From Anaerolineales bacterium (lineage in GTDB: Bacteria > Chloroflexota > Anaerolineae > Anaerolineales > UBA6663), in the NCBI GenBank assembly GCA_017999235.1, contig JAGOBN010000189.1, forward strand, positions 1 through 7,422: a stretch of DNA of 7,422 nt, in the 5' to 3' direction. The position numbers and the translations under genes are program-made. Positions 1 to 6,029 of the stretch are shown here, one piece after another (position 1 is the stretch's first letter; each line of letters begins with the position of its first letter). Below the pieces are notes generated by a model. It made no database searches. It worked only from the letters and a program-made list of their open reading frames with translations, and was not told the origin of the DNA.

Positions 1-2
1 TC

Positions 3-290
3 GTTGAAACCGTGGTCGTCGTGGTCACCGCGCCGGCCGGCCCGGCCTCCCCCACCCCCACGCACACCCTGGAGCCGGTGGGCGCCGGCCCCGTCGCCGC
101 CAATCCGCCCAGCGGATGGCTGTGGGTGTTGATCCTGTTCCCGGTGGTGGCGATCGCGCTGGCGGTGCTCTGGTTGCTGCGGCGGGATTTCATCCTGCCG
201 GGCATTTACCCGCCGGCCAGCCGGCCCCGGCGGATCGGCCGGCTGCTCGGCCGCCGCAAGAAGACCGATCAGCCGCGCTGGCCCGAGTAG
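3..290 (+). CDS. C-terminal fragment of a membrane-anchored protein (5' truncated by window edge)
   Basis: The reading frame is open from the left window edge to a TAG at 288-290, so this is the last 95 residues of a longer protein. A GTG at 12 is in frame, but nothing suggests it is the true start. Visible order: a Val/Thr/Pro/Ala-rich, low-complexity linker (about residues 1-38), one hydrophobic membrane segment (about 39-59, beginning WLWVLILF), then a basic tail with RPRR and GRRKK. By the positive-inside rule the tail is cytoplasmic and the missing N-terminal part is extracytoplasmic. This looks like a surface protein held by a C-terminal anchor. The functional domain is not visible and I do not recognise the family. 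It converges on the transporter gene with only 9 nt between the stop codons. Confidence 0.75.
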   Translation, partial: VETVVVVVTAPAGPASPTPTHTLEPVGAGPVAANPPSGWLWVLILFPVVAIALAVLWLLRRDFILPGIYPPASRPRRIGRLLGRRKKTDQPRWPE

Positions 291-306
291 CGGCCGGCGT
301 CAGCGC
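275..306. terminator. Possible shared hairpin spanning two convergent stop codons
   Basis: Arms GCGCTG (275-280) and CAGCGC (301-306) are perfect inverted repeats, with an inner GCC/GGC helix possible. The structure contains the stop codons of both converging genes. There is no T-run on either side, so it is not a canonical intrinsic terminator. It is a weak candidate for a bidirectional transcript end. Confidence 0.25.
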
Positions 307-1940
307 AGCCAGGCCAGGATCACCTGGGCCAGGATGATCTTGGCGATGGTGGCCAGCGGATAGACCGTGGCGTAGCCGATGTTGGGAAGATCATTGCGGG
401 CTTGCTCAACCGCGTAGCCCAGCACGGCCGGCTGGGTCTGCACGCCGGCCAGCATCCCGGTGAGCAGCCCCATTGGGATCTTCAAGAAGCGGTGGCCGAT
501 CCACAGCAGCAAAACGCCGGCCGTCAGCGTGATCACAATCCCGCCCAAGAACAACTCCAACCCTTGGCCCTGAGCCAGCGTGCCAAAGAAGGCGTAGCCG
601 GCGCGCGTCCCCACCCCGGCCAGGAAGAGCACCAACCCGATCTGACGCAGGGTGAGGTTGGCGCTGTAGGGCACGCTCCACACCAGCGGGCCGGTGCGCT
701 CGACGGTCCCCAGGATCAGCGCCATGATCAGCGGGCCGCCGGCCAGCCCCAGTTTTAGCTCCACGCCGCCGGCCAGCGGGATCGGCACCTGGCCCAGCAG
801 CAGCCCGAGCGCCAGCCCCAAACTGAACGAGAGAATATCCACCTCGCTGACCGCCCGGTACGAGTCGCCGAAGAATTTGGTGACGGCCTCGATCTGCTCG
901 CGGCGCGTCAGCACCCGCACCCGATCCCCCAATTCCAGCACCGTATCCGCATCGGGCAGCAAGTCCAGGTCGCCGCGCCGCACGCGCGTCACCAGCGCCC
1001 CGAAGCGGTGCGGCAAATCCAGATCGCGCAGGCGCCGGCCCGCAATCCGCGGGTTAGAGACGAAGATGCGGCGGTAGTCCAATTCCGTGCGGTCGAGCTC
1101 GAGGTGCTCCTGGCCCACCTCGCCCAGCTGGCCGGTGACCCGGTCCATCTCCTCCGGCGCGCCCACCAGCGTGATCAGGTCATCGCGCTTGAGCCGCGTC
1201 TGGGCCGTCACCAGGGTCATCGCGCCATCGCGTTTGAGCCGGGTGCAGACAACGCGCCAGTGATAAGCGCGCATCAGGTCGGCCAGCGGCCGGCCGGCCA
1301 CTTCGATCCGCGTGACGTGCACCGTGCGGCTGATCAGGCGCGAGTCGATGGCGCCCGGGATTTGCAGATCCTTGGCTTCGGCCGCGTAGTCCACGCGCCA
1401 TAGGCGTTGAAAGACCGCGATGGCCAACAGCATGCCCACCACGCCCATCGGGTAGGCCAGCGAGTAGGCGATGACGGGCTCCGCCAGGGTGGCCTCCCGC
1501 ACCGCCAGCGGCGCCGAATTCTTGATGTTGTCCAGCACGCCGGCCAGGGCCGGGGTATTGGTGAGCGCGCCCGCGAACAGGCCGGCCGCGTACGAGCCTT
1601 TCAGGTTCAGGGCCAGGGCCAGCGCCACCGTGACGCCGGCCGCCGCCGTCAGCGCGGCTAATCCCAGAGCGTTGTCGCGCAGGCCCTTGCGCCGGAAGGA
1701 GGCGAAGAAGCCGGGGCCGCTGCTCAGGCCGATGGTGTAGACGAACAGCACCAGCCCCAATTGGTAGATCAGTTCGGGCAATTTCATGTCCGGGTGCAGC
1801 GCCCCAAAACCCAGCCCCACGAAGAGCACCGCGGCCAAACCCAGGCTGCTGCCGGCCACCTTGATGCGGCCCAAGGGATACCCGACGGCCACCACGAGGA
1901 AAAGCAGTAACAAGGGATTATTGAGAAGCAAGGTGATCAT
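300..1940 (-). CDS. AspT/YidE/YbjL-family transporter with two RCK_C domains
   Basis: Predicted integral membrane transporter of the aspartate:alanine exchanger (AAE) family, 546 residues, close to the usual 530-560. Layout: N-terminal membrane half (about 5-180), two cytoplasmic RCK_C/TrkA_C-like domains (about 205-265 and 290-355, the second with NPRIAGRRLRDLDL and DADTVLELGDRVRVL), then a C-terminal membrane half (about 370-546). The internal duplication is directly visible: LGLVLFVYTIGLSSGPGFF (about 61-79) matches IGLVLFLAGVGTRAGYAFF (about 434-452), and TNTPAL matches TQPAVL. The frame runs open to 2105, but the extra 55 residues are not membrane-like and reach into a tandem repeat. I chose the ATG at 1940 because a TATGAT box ends 7 nt before it; ATG 1952 is the alternative. 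RCK_C domains usually bind small ligands, so gating by a metabolite is likely. The substrate is unknown; characterised relatives move aspartate/alanine or succinate. Confidence 0.9.
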   Translation of the reverse strand: MITLLLNNPLLLLFLVVAVGYPLGRIKVAGSSLGLAAVLFVGLGFGALHPDMKLPELIYQLGLVLFVYTIGLSSGPGFFASFRRKGLRDNALGLAALTAAAGVTVALALALNLKGSYAAGLFAGALTNTPALAGVLDNIKNSAPLAVREATLAEPVIAYSLAYPMGVVGMLLAIAVFQRLWRVDYAAEAKDLQIPGAIDSRLISRTVHVTRIEVAGRPLADLMRAYHWRVVCTRLKRDGAMTLVTAQTRLKRDDLITLVGAPEEMDRVTGQLGEVGQEHLELDRTELDYRRIFVSNPRIAGRRLRDLDLPHRFGALVTRVRRGDLDLLPDADTVLELGDRVRVLTRREQIEAVTKFFGDSYRAVSEVDILSFSLGLALGLLLGQVPIPLAGGVELKLGLAGGPLIMALILGTVERTGPLVWSVPYSANLTLRQIGLVLFLAGVGTRAGYAFFGTLAQGQGLELFLGGIVITLTAGVLLLWIGHRFLKIPMGLLTGMLAGVQTQPAVLGYAVEQARNDLPNIGYATVYPLATIAKIILAQVILAWLR

Positions 1941-1947
1941 GTGGATG

Positions 1948-1976
1948 ATCATAGCCCGCGCCAGGAAGGCCGTCCA
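1948..1976 (-). promoter_or_regulatory. Leaderless-type promoter of the transporter gene
   Basis: On the minus strand TATGAT (1953-1948) is one mismatch from the sigma70 -10 consensus. TGGACG (1976-1971) matches TTGACA at 4 of 6 bases with a 17-bp spacer. The -10 ends 7 nt before ATG 1940, so transcription should begin at or next to the start codon. The -10 overlaps the alternative ATG at 1952, which argues against translation starting there. Confidence 0.6.
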
Positions 1977-2065
1977 GCCTGCCTTTCCCGTAAAGCACAT
2001 GCTCAAAGTCATACAGCCCGCGGGTGGGGCGCTTACTCCCATTGGGTAATGCGGCGAGTCCGCAC

Positions 2066-2081
2066 CACGAAGACACGACGA
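2066..2081. repeat. Two-copy octamer repeat (CACGAMGA)
   Basis: CACGAAGA (2066-2073) is followed directly by CACGACGA (2074-2081), two tandem copies with one mismatch. It lies in the non-coding region between the divergent transporter and oxidoreductase genes, just upstream of the heptamer repeat. Its role is unknown; it looks like a decayed simple repeat. Confidence 0.5.
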
Positions 2082-2096
2082 CCCAGAGCCCCATTT

Positions 2097-2138
2097 ACTG
2101 ATCACTATTCACTAACCACCGACCACTGACCCCTCATC
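2097..2138. repeat. Degenerate 7-bp tandem repeat, consensus ACTNAYC
   Basis: Five contiguous heptamers from 2097 to 2131 fit ACTNAYC with at most one deviation each (ACTGATC first, ACTGACC fifth). A more decayed sixth, CCTCATC, lies at 2132-2138. The array is much less GC-rich than its surroundings and sits in the divergent promoter region. Its last good unit supplies the TGAC core of the weak -35 of the downstream oxidoreductase promoter. The array starts inside the apparent 5' extension of the transporter frame, which supports trimming that extension. Confidence 0.75.
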
Positions 2139-2152
2139 CCCTGCGGTATACT
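2126..2152 (+). promoter_or_regulatory. Leaderless-type promoter of the FAD oxidoreductase gene
   Basis: TATACT at 2147-2152 is a good -10 hexamer ending 7 nt before the ATG at 2160. The best -35 candidate is CTGACC (2126-2131), 4 of 6 matches but with a short 15-bp spacer, so the -35 is weak. No Shine-Dalgarno sequence lies before the ATG (the last bases are CTGCCGGCC). Transcription should start at or beside the start codon. Confidence 0.55.
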
Positions 2153-2159
2153 GCCGGCC

Positions 2160-3539
2160 ATGCAGCCGCCTTCCTCTGAACACCCAGTCGTGATCTGCGG
2201 CGCCGGCATCGCCGGCCTCTCGGCGGCCTACCAGCTGGCGGTGGTCCACGGCTGGCCGGTCTGCGTGGTGGATGAGCGTCCGCCGCTCTCGCTCACCAGC
2301 GACAAATCCACCGAGGCCTACCGGAATTGGTGGCCGGGTCCCGGCGACGCGATGGTGCGCTTCATGAACCGCAGCCTGGATCTGCTGGAGGGCTGGGCGC
2401 GCGCCACGGACAACCGCTTCCACCTCAACCGGCGCGGATATCTCTACGTCACCGGCGACGCGGCGCGCCTCCCCGCTTACATAGAATCGGCGGCCGCGAT
2501 CTCGGCCCTGGGCGCCGGCGAACTGCGCGTCCATCACGGCCGGCCGGCTGATCCGGCTTACACGCCGGCGGCGGCCGACGGTTATGAGGGCCAGCCGGAC
2601 GGCGCGGACCTAATCCTGGACCGCGCGCTGATCCGCCGGCACTTCCCGTACCTCACCGAGCGCGCCGTCGCGGTGCTGCATGCGCGGCGCGCCGGCTGGT
2701 TCAGCGCCCAACAGTTGGGGATGTGGTTTCTGGAGCAGGTGCGCGCTCAGGGCGGCCGGCTGATCGCGGCGCGGGTGGTGGGGGTGGACGTGGACGGGCA
2801 GGGGGTCAGCGGGGTGCGCCTGAATACAGGTGACCGGCTGGCCACGCGCCACTTCGTGGACGCCGCCGGCCCGTTGGCGGCCGAGGTCGCCCGGCTGGTG
2901 GGCGCCGAGCTGCCGCTCCTCCACGAGCGCCACCTGAAGCTGAATTTCGCGGACGCGCTGGGGGCGGTGCCGCGCGAGGCCCCGCTGCTGATCTGGGACG
3001 ATCCGCAGAGCGTGGACTGGGGCGCCGACGAGCGCGCGGCCCTGGCGGAGGACCCGGAGACGCGCTGGCTGTTGGAGCCGTTCCCGGCCGGCGTGCATCT
3101 GCGCCCGGATGGCCCGGCCGGCAGCCCCATCCGCCTGATGTTGTGGGATTACCATCACGGCGCCGTTGCGCCGGTGCTGCCGACGCCGCTGGACGATGAG
3201 TTCTTTCCGGAGCTGGTCCTGCGCGGGCTGGCGACGATGGTACCGGGTCTGCGCGCTTACTATGGGCGGGCGCCCAAGCCGATAGTGGACGGGGGCTATT
3301 ACACCAAGACCCGTGAGAACCGGCTGTTGGCCGGCCCGCTGCCGACGCCGGGCGCGTTCGTGCTCGGCGCGCTGTCGGGCTACGGGCTGATGGCGGCGCC
3401 GGCGGCCGGGGAACTTTTGGCCGCGCACGTCGTGGGCGCACCTTTGCCGGACTATGCGCCGGCGTTTCGGCTGGAGCGTTACGCGGACCCGGCGTATCAG
3501 GCGCGCCTGGCAAACTGGGGCAGTGCCGGGCAGCTGTAG
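2160..3539 (+). CDS. DAO-family FAD-dependent oxidoreductase (amine/amino-acid oxidase-like)
   Basis: 459-residue flavoprotein of the glycine/sarcosine/D-amino-acid oxidase (DAO, DadA-like) superfamily. It probably oxidises a C-N bond of a small amine or amino acid using FAD. The N-terminal Rossmann motif VVICGAGIAGLSAAYQL (about residues 10-26) carries the dinucleotide-binding GxGxxG, and the next strand ends VVDE (about 36-39), whose acidic residue normally binds the FAD ribose. A second FAD-contacting segment, GALSGYGLMAAPAAGELLA (about 403-421), is typical of the family C-terminus. There is no signal peptide or membrane segment, so it should be cytoplasmic. The ATG at 2160 directly follows a promoter and gives a normal family length. 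It is divergent from the transporter and convergent with the aldolase, so it is probably monocistronic. The substrate cannot be named: glycine, sarcosine, proline-like imino acids and D-amino acids are all possible. Confidence 0.9.
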   Translation: MQPPSSEHPVVICGAGIAGLSAAYQLAVVHGWPVCVVDERPPLSLTSDKSTEAYRNWWPGPGDAMVRFMNRSLDLLEGWARATDNRFHLNRRGYLYVTGDAARLPAYIESAAAISALGAGELRVHHGRPADPAYTPAAADGYEGQPDGADLILDRALIRRHFPYLTERAVAVLHARRAGWFSAQQLGMWFLEQVRAQGGRLIAARVVGVDVDGQGVSGVRLNTGDRLATRHFVDAAGPLAAEVARLVGAELPLLHERHLKLNFADALGAVPREAPLLIWDDPQSVDWGADERAALAEDPETRWLLEPFPAGVHLRPDGPAGSPIRLMLWDYHHGAVAPVLPTPLDDEFFPELVLRGLATMVPGLRAYYGRAPKPIVDGGYYTKTRENRLLAGPLPTPGAFVLGALSGYGLMAAPAAGELLAAHVVGAPLPDYAPAFRLERYADPAYQARLANWGSAGQL

Positions 3540-3543
3540 CGCA

Positions 3544-3576
3544 GACGCCGGCCGACCGTGCTCGCCGGCCGGCGTC
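3544..3576. terminator. Perfect 11-bp stem-loop between convergent genes
   Basis: GACGCCGGCCG (3544-3554) pairs perfectly with CGGCCGGCGTC (3566-3576) around an 11-nt loop. It fills most of the 42-nt gap between the oxidoreductase stop (3537-3539) and the aldolase stop (3582-3584). Symmetry and position suit a bidirectional transcript end or 3'-protecting hairpin. There is no T-run on either strand, so termination would need Rho or a non-canonical mechanism. Confidence 0.55.
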
Positions 3577-3581
3577 CGTGA

Positions 3582-4490
3582 TCAACTCAACACGCCGGCC
3601 TTCATCAGGATCCCGCGCAGGATCACTTGGTCATCCTCCGGCAGCGGCAGCAGCGGCCCGCGCACCCAGCCGCCGGCGCAGCCCAGCATGTGCATGGCCG
3701 CCTTCAGGCCGGCCACCCCAAAGCGCGCGGTGACGGCGGTGTTGGCCTCAATCAGGCGCAAGTGCGCGGCCCGCGCGCCGGCCAGATCACCGGCCAGAAA
3801 CTGGGCGTAGACCGCGTGCAGCTGCGGGCCGGCGATGTTGGCCAGCGCCATGACGCCGCCCACCGCGCCCACCGCCAGCGCCGGCAGGAAGAAGCCGGCC
3901 GAGCCGGCCAGGATCTGGAAATCGGGCCGGACGGCGGTGCAGTCCTGCACCATCTGCCCGATCTTGGTGATGTCGCCGCCGCTGTCCTTGATCCCGATCA
4001 CGTTGGGGTGCGCGGCCAGCTTGGCCACGGCCGCCGCCGGCAGATCCACCCCCGTGTTGGCCGGCACGCTGTACAGCAGCACCGGCACCGCGGAATGGTC
4101 GGCCACCTCGCGGTAATACGCCTCCAGCGCCGCCGCCGTCATCTTGGCTTTGAAGTATCCGGGCGTCACCACAATCACCACATCCGCGCCCAGCTTAGCC
4201 ATCTTCTCCGTCAGGTGCAGCGTGGCCCGCGTCGACTCCAGGCCCGAGCCCGCGATGAGCAGCCGGCCGGGCGGGGTCAGCTCGCGCCCCACGCCCACGA
4301 CTTCCAGGCGCTCTTGCACTGTCAGGGACGTGAACTCGCCGTTGGAGCCGCCCAGCACATAGCCGGCCAGCGGCTGCTGGTTCAGCTTCTCTAGATTCGC
4401 GCGCAGCGCGGCGGTATCCAGGTCGCCGTTTTCCTTGAAGGGTGTGACCACCGGGGGGAAGACGCCGGCCAGAGAAAGATTAGAAGGCAT
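3582..4490 (-). CDS. DHDPS/NAL-family class I aldolase, 4-hydroxy-2-oxoglutarate aldolase (HOGA)-like
   Basis: 302-residue TIM-barrel Schiff-base aldolase of the DapA/NanA superfamily, full length and probably cytoplasmic. Visible active-site elements: GGSNGEF (47-53) in the substrate-carboxylate loop, catalytic Tyr140 in LLYSVPANTG, Schiff-base Lys168 in VIGIKDSGGD, and GSAGF (196-200). Dihydrodipicolinate synthases usually have GTTGE and YNVP, and N-acetylneuraminate lyases GSTGE. GSNGEF, LYSVPANTG, KDSGGD, LAGSAGF and GAVGGVMALAN instead recall animal HOGA1, which cleaves 4-hydroxy-2-oxoglutarate to pyruvate and glyoxylate. The superfamily is certain; the HOGA assignment is inference from motifs recalled, not aligned. 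It is the last gene of a likely three-gene minus-strand operon. A GGTGAT ribosome-binding site supports the start at 4490. Confidence 0.9.
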   Translation of the reverse strand: MPSNLSLAGVFPPVVTPFKENGDLDTAALRANLEKLNQQPLAGYVLGGSNGEFTSLTVQERLEVVGVGRELTPPGRLLIAGSGLESTRATLHLTEKMAKLGADVVIVVTPGYFKAKMTAAALEAYYREVADHSAVPVLLYSVPANTGVDLPAAAVAKLAAHPNVIGIKDSGGDITKIGQMVQDCTAVRPDFQILAGSAGFFLPALAVGAVGGVMALANIAGPQLHAVYAQFLAGDLAGARAAHLRLIEANTAVTARFGVAGLKAAMHMLGCAGGWVRGPLLPLPEDDQVILRGILMKAGVLS

Positions 4491-4492
4491 AT

Positions 4493-4498
4493 ATCACC
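4493..4498 (-). promoter_or_regulatory. Shine-Dalgarno site of the aldolase gene
   Basis: On the minus strand GGTGAT is complementary to AUCACC near the 3' end of 16S rRNA and lies 2 nt before the ATG at 4490. In the full GGAGGTGAT register this equals about 6 nt from the GGAGG core, which is good spacing. The gene is operon-internal, unlike the genes in this window that appear leaderless. Confidence 0.6.
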
Positions 4499-4515
4499 GC
4501 TCAGGGCGCGCAAGG

Positions 4516-4561
4516 CGCGCCGGCGCCGGGAGCTGATCAGCTTGTCCTGGCGTCCGGCGCG
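4516..4561 (-). other. Long intercistronic stem-loop between aminotransferase and aldolase
   Basis: The 5' arm 4516-4534 pairs with the 3' arm 4539-4561. CGCGCCGG pairs with CCGGCGCG, then a 1-nt bulge (T4553), then CGCCGGG pairs with TCCTGGCG through one G-T, then a short bulge (4543-4545). The centre is the perfect palindrome AGCTGATCAGCT (4531-4542). That gives about 19 base pairs closed by a GATC tetraloop. No T-run follows on the minus strand. It could attenuate or stabilise the mRNA and so set aldolase output relative to the aminotransferase. A dispersed repeat is the alternative. Confidence 0.65.
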
Positions 4562-4584
4562 TCGGCGCGGTTAATCCGTTGTGG

Positions 4585-5919
4585 TTACAGCAGGCCGGCG
4601 GCTTTTTCCGCCTCGGTCACGGCCTGCTCAAAAATCTCCAGCCCCTCTTCCACTTCGCCGCGCGCGACGCACAGCGGCGGCGTGATCCGGACGGTGTTGC
4701 GCCCGCAGCCCAGCAGCAGCAGGCCGTGCTCAAAGGCGGCGTGGACGGTGTGGTTGCGCACGTCCGGGGCGCGCTCCTTGGTGCCTTTGTCTTTCACGAA
4801 CTCCACGCCGATCATCAGCCCCTCGCCGCGCACATCGCCGATACTCGGATGGCGGACCTTCATCTCGGCCAGGATGTCCAGCGCCAGCCGGCCGGTCTCG
4901 ATGGTGTTCGCCATGTAGCCGGTCTCAATCAGGCGGATGGTCTCCAGCGCGGCCGCGCAGGACAGCGGGTTGCCGCCGTAGGTGTTGCCGTGCGCGCCCG
5001 GCGGCCAGGTCATGACGGATTTGCGCGCCACCATGGCGCCCAGCGGCATGCCGGAGGCGATGCCCTTGGCGATGCAGATGATATCGGGCTCCACGCCCCA
5101 GTGCTGCATGGCCCACCACTTGCCGGTGCGGCCCATGCCGCTCTGGACCTCGTCCGCGATCAGCAGGATGCCGTATTTGTCGCACAGCTTGCGCAGGCGC
5201 GGGAAGAACGACTCCGGCGGGATCACATAGCCGCCCTCGCCCTGGATCGGCTCGATCAGGAAGGCGGCCACTTCGTCGGCCGGCACCTCGTAAGTGAAGA
5301 TGACGTCTTCGATGTAGTTGATCACGGCGTCGCCGTAATCGCCGTGCGCGGCGTCAAACTGTAGGCGCGGGCGGTAGGTGTTGGGGAAGGGGACGTGCGT
5401 CACGCCCGCCATGGCCGGCGGGAAGCCGCGGCGCTGCACGGCTTTCGACGACGTAAAGGCCAGCGCGCCTAGCGTCCGGCCGTGGAAGCCGCCGTGGAAC
5501 CCGATAAAGCGCGGGCGCTTGGTGTAGAAGCGCGCCAGCTTGAGCGCCGCCTCCACCGACTCGGTCCCCGAGTTGGTCATAAAGCACAGGGCGTCTTCCT
5601 TGAAGGGCGCGATCTCGTCCAGTTTCTCGCCCAGCGCCGCCCACTTCTCGTGATAGAAGTCGGACGAGATGTGGATAAACTTCTCGGCCTGGGTCTGGAT
5701 GGCGCGCACCACATCCGGATGGCTGTGGCCGGTGGCGCACACGGCGATGCCGGCCGCGAAATCCAGAAAGCGGTTGCCGTCCACGTCCCACACTTCGGTG
5801 CCGCGGCCGTGGTCCATGACAAAGGGATAGTCGCGCGGATAAGACGGGGAGATAAATTTTTGATCGCGCTCGAGGATGGCTTGGGCCTTGGGGCCGGGGA
5901 CGTTGAGTTTGGTGACCAT
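4585..5919 (-). CDS. Class III PLP-dependent aminotransferase (acetylornithine/GABA aminotransferase-like)
   Basis: 444-residue fold-type I PLP enzyme, the usual length for class III omega-aminotransferases, probably cytoplasmic. Conserved elements in order: WDVDGNRFLDFAAGIAV (44-60), the PLP-phosphate segment NSGTESVEAALKLAR (116-130), FHGGFHGRT (141-149), IEPIQGEGG (222-230), DEVQSGMGRTG with the PLP-pyridine Asp256, Schiff-base Lys285 in ICIAKGIASG, and GNTYGGNPL (311-319). All key residues are present. The N-terminus (PGPKAQAILERDQKFISPSYPRDYP) resembles the broad-specificity archaeal-type subgroup that includes ornithine aminotransferases and PLP amino-acid racemases, so the substrate stays open. 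GABA, ornithine, acetylornithine, beta-alanine/glyoxylate exchange or racemisation are all possible. It follows the ROK kinase by 110 nt and precedes the aldolase by 94 nt, and both gaps hold hairpins. There is only a weak purine-rich ribosome site (GCAGAG) before the ATG. Confidence 0.92.
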   Translation of the reverse strand: MVTKLNVPGPKAQAILERDQKFISPSYPRDYPFVMDHGRGTEVWDVDGNRFLDFAAGIAVCATGHSHPDVVRAIQTQAEKFIHISSDFYHEKWAALGEKLDEIAPFKEDALCFMTNSGTESVEAALKLARFYTKRPRFIGFHGGFHGRTLGALAFTSSKAVQRRGFPPAMAGVTHVPFPNTYRPRLQFDAAHGDYGDAVINYIEDVIFTYEVPADEVAAFLIEPIQGEGGYVIPPESFFPRLRKLCDKYGILLIADEVQSGMGRTGKWWAMQHWGVEPDIICIAKGIASGMPLGAMVARKSVMTWPPGAHGNTYGGNPLSCAAALETIRLIETGYMANTIETGRLALDILAEMKVRHPSIGDVRGEGLMIGVEFVKDKGTKERAPDVRNHTVHAAFEHGLLLLGCGRNTVRITPPLCVARGEVEEGLEIFEQAVTEAEKAAGLL

Positions 5920-5935
5920 TCGGTTTCTCTGCGTG

Positions 5936-5973
5936 CAGAGCCGGGGGCCGTGAGTTACGGCGCGCCGGCTCTG
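5936..5973 (-). other. Stem-loop in the leader just upstream of the aminotransferase start
   Basis: CAGAGCCGG (5936-5944) and CCGGCTCTG (5965-5973) are perfect 9-bp inverted repeats. Inside, GCCGT (5947-5951) pairs with ACGGC (5957-5961) around a 5-nt loop, separated by a small internal loop. In the minus-strand mRNA the structure ends about 16 nt before the aminotransferase ATG at 5919. No T-run follows, so it is not a standard terminator. It could affect translation start or RNA processing between the kinase and aminotransferase genes. Confidence 0.6.
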
Positions 5974-6005
5974 GGCGGGTGGGTCTCAGCTGAGACCGGG
6001 CGGGT
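5973..6005. repeat. 16-bp perfect palindrome flanked by direct octamers
   Basis: GGTCTCAGCTGAGACC at 5982-5997 is its own reverse complement over 16 bp. It is bracketed by identical GGGCGGGT copies at 5973-5980 and 5998-6005. It lies between the ROK kinase stop (6030) and the aminotransferase start (5919). A perfect even palindrome of this size suits a dimeric repressor operator or a tight RNA hairpin. The direct repeats resemble what a small inserted element could leave. Confidence 0.7.
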
Positions 6006-6029
6006 TCCGGGGGCAGCGCGGAGCTTGCC

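Noticed and set aside
1941..2105. N-terminal 55-residue extension of the transporter.
   Set aside because: It lacks family similarity, a ribosome site and a promoter, and runs into a tandem repeat. It also covers the probable -10 and -35 of the transporter's own promoter.
2097..2138. CRISPR-like array.
   Set aside because: Units are contiguous 7-mers without spacers, and there are no cas genes.
2806..3585. Long minus-strand frames overlapping the oxidoreductase, and many plus-strand frames across the minus-strand genes.
   Set aside because: They are Arg/Pro/Ala/Gln-rich shadow translations typical of high-GC DNA. They contain no recognisable motifs and overlap well-supported genes throughout.
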